From Planctomycetota bacterium (GTDB taxonomy: Bacteria > Planctomycetota > Planctomycetia > Pirellulales > Pirellulaceae): 14,314 nucleotides of DNA. Of this stretch, positions 7,927 through 14,314 are shown piece by piece. The stretch's first letter is position 1. The number at the start of each line of letters is the position of its first letter. The translations under genes and the position numbers were made by a program. The notes under the pieces were generated by a model, which was given only the letters and a program-made list of their open reading frames with translations, searched no databases and was not told the origin of the DNA. Location of the stretch: assembly GCA_024277285.1 (NCBI GenBank), contig JAJRVM010000376.1:1-14314 (forward strand), given 5' to 3'.

Positions 7927-7941
7927 GCGCTTCTGTTGCCA
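7927..7941 (-). promoter_or_regulatory. Possible sigma-54 (-24/-12) promoter-like site upstream of the CcsA/HemX-hemA pair
   Basis: The minus strand reads TGGCAACAGAAGCGC, with the essential GG and GC dinucleotides ten bases apart as in sigma-54 promoters and TGGCA matching the -24 block. The -12 block lacks the usual TT. It lies about 70 bp before the ATG, and the gene just upstream encodes a sigma-54 activator. Such matches occur by chance, so this is only a suggestion. Confidence 0.25.
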
Positions 7942-8008
7942 GATAGTCTCGGGCCGCGAAACGATGGCTGCGCAGAACGTTCTCAACCGTGACGCGCCCG
8001 CGCGCGGG

Positions 8009-9067
8009 TCATGGTTGTGTATCCAGGTTGTATTCTTTCAGTTTCTTGTGCAACGTATTGCGATTGATTCCCAGTCGTGTCGCCGCCTTGGTTTGAACAT
8101 TGTTGCAGGCGTTCATCACCTGTGCGATCAGTTCCCGTTCCACACGATTCACGATCTTGCTGTGCAAATTATTCTCATCCGATTCGGCGTTCGAAAGGCC
8201 CTGCTGGACCACTTCGTAGGTAAGTGATTCGATATCCGCGCCACGCAGAGTGCTACGTGGCTGCTGGCCACCGAGCACTACGGATGGGAGCAGGTTGACG
8301 GTCAGTTCGTCGCCGTCAGCCATCACGACGGCCCGCTCAATGTAATTTTGTAACTCGCGCACGTTCCCAGGCCAATGGTAATTCTGCATCGCCTCGATCG
8401 CTTCGCGTTGGATGTGCACGACATAGCGATCATTAATCTCGCTATAGTGGTTCAGAAAAAATGCCACCAATTGGGGGATATCTTCACGACGTTGGCGCAG
8501 TGGCGGTATCTCGACCGGTACGACATTCAGGCGCCAATAAAGATCCTCCCGAAATGAATCTTCGTCGACCATATCCATCAAGTTACGATTGCTGGCGGCG
8601 ATTACCCGAACATCGACTTGAATCGTCTGGGTATCGCCGACCCGCTCGAATTCTCGTTCCTGCAGCACGCGCAGCAGTTTGACTTGCAACATGCGCGAGG
8701 TGGAATTGATTTCATCGAGGAAAATAGTTCCCGTATGGGCAGCTTCGAAACGGCCGGTACGGTTCTTGATAGCACCGGTAAAAGCCCCATGTACGTGCCC
8801 AAACAGCTCGCTTTCCAACAGACTGTCGCTCAGCGCCCCGCAATTGACGCGGACAAATGGGCCAGTCGCACGACTGCTCAACTGGTGGATCGCCGAAGCG
8901 ATCAGCTCTTTGCCGGTCCCGGTTTCGCCGAGCAACAGGACGGATGCATTACTGCGCGCCACGCGCCGCGTGACGCGATACGCTTGTTCCATCGCCGGGC
9001 TAGAACCAATAATCCCAGGGATCGGCGGACCGGTCTCGTTAAAGTGGTTGGCAATGTATGTGGCCAT
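8009..9067 (-). CDS. Sigma-54-dependent transcriptional activator (AAA+ plus Fis-type HTH, no sensory domain)
   Basis: This is a 352-residue bacterial enhancer-binding protein that would use ATP to remodel sigma-54 RNA polymerase at -24/-12 promoters. The AAA+ module is complete: Walker A GETGTGKE (47-54), the sigma-54 contact loop GAFTGA (94-99), Walker B TIFLDE (114-119), arginine-finger region FREDLYWRLN (172-181), and sensor II WPGNVREL (232-239). A Fis-type helix-turn-helix occupies about 312-346 (AATRLGINRNTLHKKLKEY). Only about 18 residues precede the AAA+ domain, so it has no receiver, GAF or PAS module. It resembles PspF in layout and is likely controlled by a partner protein or by its own level. 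It begins 23 bases after the HEAT-repeat gene, so the two are probably co-transcribed. A GC-rich imperfect inverted repeat (7990-8011) covers its stop codon. Its target genes are unknown. Confidence 0.95.
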   Translation of the reverse strand: MATYIANHFNETGPPIPGIIGSSPAMEQAYRVTRRVARSNASVLLLGETGTGKELIASAIHQLSSRATGPFVRVNCGALSDSLLESELFGHVHGAFTGAIKNRTGRFEAAHTGTIFLDEINSTSRMLQVKLLRVLQEREFERVGDTQTIQVDVRVIAASNRNLMDMVDEDSFREDLYWRLNVVPVEIPPLRQRREDIPQLVAFFLNHYSEINDRYVVHIQREAIEAMQNYHWPGNVRELQNYIERAVVMADGDELTVNLLPSVVLGGQQPRSTLRGADIESLTYEVVQQGLSNAESDENNLHSKIVNRVERELIAQVMNACNNVQTKAATRLGINRNTLHKKLKEYNLDTQP

Positions 9068-9090
9068 AACTCCGTTCTGCTGCCATAGAG

Positions 9091-11478
9091 TCAGTCTTGT
9101 TTCGCTGCCGCGTCAGCGGCGCGCGAAGGTGCCTCGATGGCATCCAAGATAGAAGCCAATACCTGTTGCGTATCGCGGTCAAGGAACTCGCTGTTGTTGT
9201 AGATCTTGTATTGCTGCGCCAGCTGGTCGCGCGTCAACAACAGACCGTGACGCGATACGGCCGTTCGAAATGCTGCCGCTGCCGCCTGCCGTTGGGCAAT
9301 CGGCCGAATCTGTGTGTTCGCCATTGCGACCAGTGCCCGTTGTGCACGGGGTGTGGCGAGCAGGCCTAATACGCCGGCCGCCTTGACCGCCAATTCGGGT
9401 ACGCTCAGAGCTTGTTCCATCCGTTCGTCCAATGGCAGGAGATCGTAGATCCGGTATTTTTCCGGTTCGGTCGCCAGTCGAGCCAGCGCGTCGAGTGCAA
9501 AGAGCGCTTGATGAATCCGCTCGTCCGGCGAAACCAGTTTCCGTCCGGCAAGGGCCAGCAAGCGGCGCGCATCCAACGCGGCGTCTTCCTGCGTTACGGC
9601 GGGAGCCAGTGTTATCGTCAACGGGTCGGTTTTCGCAAACCACTCGGCTGACTCCTGGTTCTCTTCGCGCACGATCACGCCGACGGGCAAGTCAGCGGTG
9701 CGCGGATCGCGGCGCAGCGTTTGAATTAGCTCGCGATAGCGCGGATGATCGATCGCGTCATGGATCAGCAGAAAACGGTAGTCGGGGTCTGTGAATGCTT
9801 GTAGAGCAAAGGCACGACCGGTGGTGCGCGAGTCAACGACAAATCCAAGCACGTTGTAGAACCCGGCCAACTGTTGCGCATCGGCTTGCCGTGGGTTACC
9901 GATTAACACGCGTCGCACGCCACCGCTCGCGGAAAGATACGCCAATACTTCCGGCAGATAGCTGCTTCCCGGGTAAGCATGCGTCGGGTCGATGTTCATG
10001 ACCGCCTGCGCGGCGGCGAATTTGACGCGCGGCATTGGGCTCAACAACGCTCTGGCCAGCAAGCGTGGTTTGCCATCGGCGCTGTGCAGCAGTTCGCTAT
10101 CCTTCCTGGCACTCAACAGATCGATGATGGCGATTGCCGCTCCCTGCATCTTTCGTTTCAACGCCAGTTCCAGCACCTGTTCCAAATGCGCCGTGTTCGC
10201 GGATTCGGCATGTCGATAGATCGCCCCAATTTCCTGCGTGAGCGGGCGATTGTACCCGTTGAGTCGCTTTGCGACTTCTAAACCGGTTGCCAGGTACATC
10301 TGTTTGAATTCCGAGTCGGTGGCGTTCAACGCATGCAGTTGTTCGGCCGCCAAGGCGGCCGCCACGAAAGAAGCGTCTTCGGCGGCCGTTTCTTGTTGGC
10401 GGGGTATCTGTTGGGATGCGTCCCATATCCATACCGTGACATGATCGTTCTGATCGACCGGGCCAGGCGGCGAGCCGGCCAGGAACTCGTCGAGTTGGCG
10501 TGTCAGGAATTGAGTGGCTTCGTCGCGCGATGGTACGTCACCCAATGTGTCTCGGAGCATCTTCGTGGCCGCTCGTTGAACACGTGGGTCAACACCCCCT
10601 TGCGGTGCCAGTGCCGTGGCCAGCACGAACGGAGTTGCACGCAGCGACTTAATCTTGTCCAAAATGGCGATCACCTGAGCGCGCAATACCTGATTCGAGC
10701 TGCCAAGTGCGGCGATCAACGGATCAACCGCCTCATTGCCCAGAGCTGCTAACGCTGTACTTACCGCCACGTGTGCTTCTTTGCGGTTGTCGTCCGCTAG
10801 CACGGTGATCATCGGCACTGCGGCCACCGAGCCGGCTTTGACCAATTCCACCAGCGCCGATCGAGCGACGGCGCGATCGGCATCACTCAGCCGGTCGACC
10901 AACGCCGCAAGCCGCGCGCCGTCCTGCATCCGGGCGTGAGCGGCTTGGGTCACGGCATCTGCGACCGCAGCCCCTTCCGGCTGCAACTGCGGTGTCGTGG
11001 CGAGTCGCAAGAACAACGCGGTGCCGTAGCGTGATTCGATCCGCGCCAGTTCGGCATCGTCCGGCTTAAGGGCCGAAAATTGCTTGAGGTATTCCTTGGC
11101 AAATACAGGTCGGTTCAAGTTCAATAACGCTTGCACGTCGTGTATCCATTGATCAGGCTTGGTCGGCTTCGCGTCTAAAATGGCGCGGACCAGAGGATCT
11201 TTCTCGGCGGCCAACAGTTTCTCGTACTCGCTCGTTTCCTTATCGGCCGCGTCCTTGGCATCGCCCGTATCGATGGCTGTCGTCGCTGCGGGCGATGCCG
11301 CCGCCGCGCCCGAGTCGCGAAACGGATCATCCTGCGACCAGCTCGAGCGGCTAACGACGAGAAGCAGCAACGCGCACATGCCGCGGCTCAAAACACGTCG
11401 TGAGCGAATACTTAGGAAACGAATGGTGATCACGTCAACGAAAAGGAGTCGGTAGCCTTCGAGGGATGCACGTTTCAT
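9091..11478 (-). CDS. Exported HEAT-repeat protein with a degenerate receiver-like domain
   Basis: This is a large protein of unknown function, 795 residues from the ATG at 11478. Residues about 27-48 look like a signal peptide or anchor: arginines, the core MCALLLLVV, then SRSSWSQDD. Residues about 55-80 are an Ala/Asp-rich linker. Residues about 188-312 contain HEAT-like helical repeats (for example AVPMITVLADDNRKEAHVAV and ALGNEAVDPLIAAL). Residues about 521-610 read like a response-regulator receiver fold: RRVLIGNP, AGFYNVLGFVVDSRTTGRAF, FLLIHDAID, then TLRRDPRTADLPVGVIV. The acidic pair and the C-terminal Lys of active receivers are missing; only an Asp aligned with the phosphoacceptor (about 574) remains. 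The tail is helical. Starts at 11574 (longer) or 11379 (at MCALL) are possible; I chose 11478 because a purine-rich AAGAAG lies upstream and the extra N-terminus looks non-coding. The sigma-54 activator follows within 23 bp. Confidence 0.8.
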   Translation of the reverse strand: MKRASLEGYRLLFVDVITIRFLSIRSRRVLSRGMCALLLLVVSRSSWSQDDPFRDSGAAAASPAATTAIDTGDAKDAADKETSEYEKLLAAEKDPLVRAILDAKPTKPDQWIHDVQALLNLNRPVFAKEYLKQFSALKPDDAELARIESRYGTALFLRLATTPQLQPEGAAVADAVTQAAHARMQDGARLAALVDRLSDADRAVARSALVELVKAGSVAAVPMITVLADDNRKEAHVAVSTALAALGNEAVDPLIAALGSSNQVLRAQVIAILDKIKSLRATPFVLATALAPQGGVDPRVQRAATKMLRDTLGDVPSRDEATQFLTRQLDEFLAGSPPGPVDQNDHVTVWIWDASQQIPRQQETAAEDASFVAAALAAEQLHALNATDSEFKQMYLATGLEVAKRLNGYNRPLTQEIGAIYRHAESANTAHLEQVLELALKRKMQGAAIAIIDLLSARKDSELLHSADGKPRLLARALLSPMPRVKFAAAQAVMNIDPTHAYPGSSYLPEVLAYLSASGGVRRVLIGNPRQADAQQLAGFYNVLGFVVDSRTTGRAFALQAFTDPDYRFLLIHDAIDHPRYRELIQTLRRDPRTADLPVGVIVREENQESAEWFAKTDPLTITLAPAVTQEDAALDARRLLALAGRKLVSPDERIHQALFALDALARLATEPEKYRIYDLLPLDERMEQALSVPELAVKAAGVLGLLATPRAQRALVAMANTQIRPIAQRQAAAAAFRTAVSRHGLLLTRDQLAQQYKIYNNSEFLDRDTQQVLASILDAIEAPSRAADAAAKQD

Positions 11479-11692
11479 GATTCGTATCTTCTTAGCTGTT
11501 TCACTAAAATGCGTTACCGATGTGATCTCTTGTTCAATTGCCACAACGGCAAGTTTTCCGAGCCACTCGGTCAACCTTTGTCAGGTGGCTCCCTGGAACG
11601 TGTCTTGCCCTGGGACCAACTTTCTTCCGCCGCCGGTCCAGTCCGTTTCTACTGCCCCAGTCCTCTGTGAAACCGTTGTAAATCCGTGGTTG

Positions 11693-11708
11693 CGAGCGCA
11701 ACCGCTCG
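11693..11708 (-). terminator. Hairpin downstream of argH, possible weak terminator
   Basis: CGAGCG and CGCTCG form a six-base-pair stem with a four-base loop, 23 bases past the argH stop. There is no T-run after it on the minus strand, so it would be an atypical intrinsic terminator or a 3'-end stabilising stem. The 253 bp between argH and the chosen HEAT start otherwise show no gene, and presumably hold the HEAT gene promoter, which I could not pick out. Confidence 0.25.
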
Positions 11709-11731
11709 ATTATAGATCGTCACGATTTGGG

Positions 11732-13117
11732 CTATGTCGACGCCCCCACTTTCTCTCGCCATCGTCGAACTTGTTCGGCCACTTGCGCAGGGCCGGTCGA
11801 TCCGTAGCTGACAAAGGCGGCAACGGCCTGTTGGGCTCCCAAAATCTCGTAGACCGACTTGTCCAGCTCGGGATCCAGCTGTTGGTAGTCAGCCAACGGC
11901 AGGTCGGCAAGTCGTACGTTGCGCTGCATGGCAAGTCCGACCAGTTGGCCGACAAAATGATGTGCACGACGCTGTGCCACCCCGCGGCGAATCAGGTATT
12001 CCATCAAGGTCGTCGCGTCCAGATACCCCTCGTCCAATCGTGACTCGATCGACGCCCGATCCAAGTCGGCCCCGGCTACCAGCGGCTGAGCCAGTTCGAG
12101 ACAGGCTTGAACCGTATCAAAACCATCGAACAACGGTGGCTTGTCTTCTTGCAGATCGCGGTTGTAAGCCAGGGGAAGGCCCTTGACGAGGATCATGAGC
12201 GTCTGCAGATCGCCCATCACGCGGGCCGTCTTGCCGCGCGTCAATTCGAGAATGTCCGGATTCACTTTCTGTGGCATGATCGACGAACCGGTGCAGAATT
12301 GCTGTGGCAGCTTGAGGAACCGGAACTCCGCAGTCGACCAGAGGATCCACTCCTCTGCCCACGTGCTCAGATGCGCCGCGATCAACGACAAAGCAAAAAG
12401 TGATTCCAGGACGAAATCGCGGTCACTCGAGGCGTCCAGGCTGTTGGCCATTACGTCTTCAAAACCAAGTCGACGGGCCACGTTCTCGCGATCGATCGGC
12501 AGTGACGTGCCTGCCAGTGCGGCACTGCCGAGCGGACAACAATTCACGCGTTTACGGCATCCTGCCAGTCGTTGTCGGTCGCGTTCGTACTTTTCGCAGT
12601 AGGCCAGCCAATAGTGTGGTGCCAGGACCGGTTGGGCTCGTTGCATGTGCGTGTAGGCCGGCAGGATGATATCCCTATCCCGCTCGCAACGCCCCACAAA
12701 CGCTCGTTGTAGTTCCAACAGACGATCATCAATGCGATCAATCGCGTCGCGAATCCATAATCGCGTGGCGGTGCCAACCTGATCGTTCCGGCTGCGCCCG
12801 GTATGCAGCTTGCGCCCCACATCACCCAGGCGTTCGATCAACGCTTGCTCGATGTGCATGTGGATGTCTTCCAGCTCGATATGCCAGGAAAACTGCCCTT
12901 GCTCGATCTCCGCACGTATCGTCTCCAAACCCTCACACAACTGTTTGCACTCTGCGGCGCTAATAAGGCCGACATCGGCAAGCATCTGGGCGTGCGCAAT
13001 CGAGCCGGCGATGTCGTGCGCATAGAGTCGCCGATCAAAGCTGATGCTCTCCGTAAAGGCATCAACGCGGCGGTCGGTCGATGTTTCAAACACACCCGAT
13101 CGAGAGGGACTGGTCAC
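11732..13117 (-). CDS. argH: Argininosuccinate lyase
   Basis: ArgH splits argininosuccinate into arginine and fumarate, the last step of arginine synthesis, as a cytoplasmic homotetramer of the fumarase/aspartase superfamily. Numbering from the GTG at 13117 (461 residues, normal for the family), motifs are [20 protein letters not shown] near the start; TGRSRNDQV at 106-114; THMQRAQP at 156-163, with the conserved catalytic His; and the superfamily signature [12 protein letters not shown] at 277-288, with the mobile catalytic serine loop. All key residues are present. The start is not an ATG. GTG at 13117 gives a sensible N-terminus ([14 protein letters not shown]); TTG at 13147 adds ten atypical residues, and a GTG at 13093 is also possible. 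No other arg gene is adjacent. A strong sigma-70-type promoter lies upstream, leaving a leader of about 110 bases. The following HEAT gene is 253 bp away. Confidence 0.96.
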   Translation of the reverse strand: MTSPSRSGVFETSTDRRVDAFTESISFDRRLYAHDIAGSIAHAQMLADVGLISAAECKQLCEGLETIRAEIEQGQFSWHIELEDIHMHIEQALIERLGDVGRKLHTGRSRNDQVGTATRLWIRDAIDRIDDRLLELQRAFVGRCERDRDIILPAYTHMQRAQPVLAPHYWLAYCEKYERDRQRLAGCRKRVNCCPLGSAALAGTSLPIDRENVARRLGFEDVMANSLDASSDRDFVLESLFALSLIAAHLSTWAEEWILWSTAEFRFLKLPQQFCTGSSIMPQKVNPDILELTRGKTARVMGDLQTLMILVKGLPLAYNRDLQEDKPPLFDGFDTVQACLELAQPLVAGADLDRASIESRLDEGYLDATTLMEYLIRRGVAQRRAHHFVGQLVGLAMQRNVRLADLPLADYQQLDPELDKSVYEILGAQQAVAAFVSYGSTGPAQVAEQVRRWREKVGAST

Positions 13118-13234
13118 GCAGCACTCGCCATCCAGGAAAAAGACCAATGAAAAATTGCTCAGACCATGTTCGCAAGAAAGGCAACCAGCGCTATCTCGGC
13201 AGCTGTCGCACCCAGAGCAAAAATACCTAAGTCC

Positions 13235-13263
13235 ATACTAAGCACGGTGTTGAGTGCTGTCAA
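13235..13263 (-). promoter_or_regulatory. Sigma-70-type promoter for argH
   Basis: On the minus strand a perfect -35 box TTGACA (13263-13258) is followed by a 17-bp spacer and a -10 box TAGTAT (13240-13235), four of six matches to consensus. Transcription would begin near 13228, about 110 bases before the chosen argH GTG. It is the clearest promoter in the window and lies just outside the transposase remnant. Confidence 0.7.
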
Positions 13264-13269
13264 CGTGAT

Positions 13270-13671
13270 TCAATCTCTGCTGCACATTATATGGGCAGTG
13301 GGAGTGTGGGAGTGGGGTGATGAAAATTGGTTTTGATTGAGTTCATTATCGACCAAGACCTTCTCGCGGCCAATCTGGTTGGAATGATCGGCCATCCAAA
13401 CCCAATCATCAGCTGCTTCAACCGGTTCTTCGAGTGTGGCGACCCCGAATCGACAGAGCCAAGTGCGTATCGACGTCCAATCGGGGAGCTTTTCCTCGAC
13501 GCCGAGGGCATCGAAGACAATCCGCAGTGCAGACTCTGCAGGTCGCAATCCGATAGCGGCGGCCAGGTTGATGCAAAGCGAAATCATCCACGCTCCGTAA
13601 GAGTGAAAAGGCAGCGGAGGATCATCCGGCAGCCTGCCGGGTTCTTTCCTGAGCCGATCGGTCCCATACAA
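13270..13671 (-). pseudogene. Truncated transposase-like fragment
   Basis: Residues about 28-107 of this minus-strand frame look like real protein: a hydrophobic helix MISLCINLAAAIGLRPAES, then DWTSIRTWLCRFGV, then EAADDWVWMADHSNQIG and REKVLV. The ADDWVW-DHS-QIG-EKVLV pattern recalls the region around the first catalytic acidic residue of multi-copy transposase-like proteins in planctomycetes and other bacteria; this is recalled, not searched. After EKVLV (about 13351) the sequence turns into unrelated low-complexity residues and stops, so the catalytic core is missing. Upstream the same frame stays open to a TAG at 13765-13767, through GC-rich repeat sequence. The TTG at 13671 is an arbitrary start; an ATG at 13587 is the first within the protein-like part. 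No terminal inverted repeats or target duplication were found. It is probably a dead remnant next to the argH promoter. Confidence 0.5.
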
Positions 13672-13713
13672 GCCCTGGGTGCAGCCAATGCGAGGTTTGC
13701 GAGCATTGGCGTA

Positions 13714-13760
13714 ACCCTCGGGGTAGCTTTCCCACGCAACCCAAAAGCCCCGTACGGGGC
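13714..13760. repeat. GC-rich short palindromes beside the transposase remnant
   Basis: ACCC-TCG-GGGT (13714-13724) and the perfect 14-bp palindrome GCCCCGTACGGGGC (13747-13760) lie 22 bp apart. Short GC-rich hairpins of this kind also fill the right end of the window, so this may be part of one repeat cassette. No function can be assigned. Confidence 0.5.
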
Positions 13761-13764
13761 GGTC

Positions 13765-14052
13765 CTAACTGTTTTGGGGCCATCCCTGCGGGGTTTGGCG
13801 GTGATGTTTCTTATGACCCAGCAGAGGCCGTGAACGCAAGCTATTCCATGCACCGTTACCGTTGCTGTAAGTCGCACAGGTAGCGGCCAAATGCGATGGC
13901 TCCATGGCACGTTCCAAGAAAAATCAACGAATTGAAGGTTTTTCGCGCCCGTTATTGCGCCGAATGGCAATTTCTTAGGTGTTGGTAGTCGACATCCTGG
14001 CATTCGTTTCCAGATTGACGCCGAAATCGGATTGGCTCTGGCCCGGCTCTTT
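13765..14052. other. No supported gene; possible repeat-derived sequence
   Basis: A long minus-strand frame spans 13584-14213 and crosses both the transposase remnant and the hairpin repeats in a different reading frame. Its product is a patchwork with no domain I recognise, so I do not call it a gene. The stretch may belong to a multi-copy intergenic repeat. Confidence 0.4.
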
Positions 14053-14120
14053 GCCGCGAAGCGGTTGTACTCCAGAGCCCAGAGGTCGCTCCGCGGCGCA
14101 GCCGCGGAGCGCACCCTGGG
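14053..14120 (+). repeat. Two-hairpin repeat, copy A
   Basis: The unit begins with a small hairpin CCGC-GAA-GCGG (14054-14064), continues with TTGTACTCCAGAGCC, and ends in a large hairpin. The outer arms of the large hairpin are CCCAGAGGT (14078-14086) and ACCCTGGG (14113-14120). Its inner stem is a perfect 11 bp: CGCTCCGCGGC (14087-14097), loop GCA, GCCGCGGAGCG (14101-14111). A matching unit lies inverted at 14230-14298. A run of nine C follows at 14123-14131. Confidence 0.75.
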
Positions 14121-14142
14121 AGCCCCCCCCCGCGGAAACCGT

Positions 14143-14155
14143 ACGCCGAAGGCGT
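14143..14155. repeat. Isolated ACGCC-GAA-GGCGT hairpin
   Basis: This 13-base hairpin is the exact reverse complement of the small hairpin of copy B (14286-14298), and has the same shape as the small hairpin of copy A. It lies between the two copies and is not followed by the TTGTACTCC core, so it may be a partial copy. Confidence 0.55.
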
Positions 14156-14229
14156 TCCACAGGAAAGAACCGACCGCCGAACGCCTTGGGGAACGCGCTG
14201 GCACGTACGTCACCTCTTCCCACCGTCAC

Positions 14230-14298
14230 CCTGGGGTGGCGCTTGGCCGCTACGCGGCTGCGCTGACCCCAGGCTTTGGAGTACAACGCCTTCGGCGT
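14230..14298 (-). repeat. Two-hairpin repeat, copy B (inverted)
   Basis: Read on the minus strand, the unit starts with ACGCC-GAA-GGCGT, continues with TGTACTCCAAAGCC, and ends in a large hairpin with perfect outer arms CCTGGGGT / ACCCCAGG (14266-14273 and 14230-14237 on the plus strand). The inner stem is GCCGC-GTA-GCGGC. The 16-base core GTTGTACTCCARAGCC differs from copy A at one position, while the stem sequences differ and still pair. Confidence 0.75.
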
Positions 14299-14314
14299 AA
14301 GGAATCGTCGATGC

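Noticed and set aside
7990..8011. GC-rich inverted repeat (with CCCGCGCGCGGG at 7997-8008) at the end of the sigma-54 activator gene
   Set aside because: It has mismatched arms, almost no loop and no T-run, so it cannot be called a terminator.
13584..14213. 209-codon minus-strand frame across the right-end repeats
   Set aside because: It runs through hairpin repeats and overlaps the transposase-like frame in another phase; the product has no coherent domain.

Overview
The window looks like chromosomal DNA of a planctomycete, probably Pirellulales-like. This is inferred from gene style: a lipoprotein with TPR-like helices followed by an FG-GAP/VCBS motif, an exported HEAT-repeat protein, few Shine-Dalgarno sites, long untranslated gaps, and GC-rich hairpin repeats with a decayed transposase. 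No rRNA or marker gene is present to fix the taxon.

Layout. Positions 1-3551 hold three minus-strand genes: a TPR-type membrane protein (2661-3551), a PLP-dependent cysteine desulfurase (1293-2480), and a TPR/FG-GAP lipoprotein that starts inside the desulfurase stop codon and runs off the left edge (1-1296). A 661-bp divergent spacer with a short hairpin and a 15-bp-period tandem repeat follows. Next comes plus-strand scpB (4213-5394), whose protein ends in a roughly 107-residue tail that is about three quarters Asp/Glu.

scpB converges on a minus-strand block. Read in transcription order from the right, the block is argH (13117-11732), an exported HEAT-repeat protein with a degenerate receiver-like domain (11478-9091), a sigma-54 activator without a sensory domain (9067-8009), a CcsA/HemX-type membrane protein (7858-6917), and hemA (6917-5643). 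The HEAT and activator genes are 23 bp apart, and the CcsA/HemX and hemA genes overlap as TGATG. The last pair links haem synthesis with cytochrome c/haem handling. argH has a strong sigma-70-type promoter (TTGACA, 17 bp, TAGTAT).

The right end (13270-14314) is accessory. It has a truncated transposase-like fragment, GC-rich palindromes, and two inverted, diverged copies of a two-hairpin repeat whose stems differ but still pair. I found no CRISPR array, tRNA, rRNA, toxin-antitoxin, phage or obvious defence locus. Most of the window is ordinary housekeeping. The items most worth following are the repeat pair, the HEAT/receiver-like protein beside the bare sigma-54 activator, the acidic ScpB tail, and the desulfurase-lipoprotein overlap.
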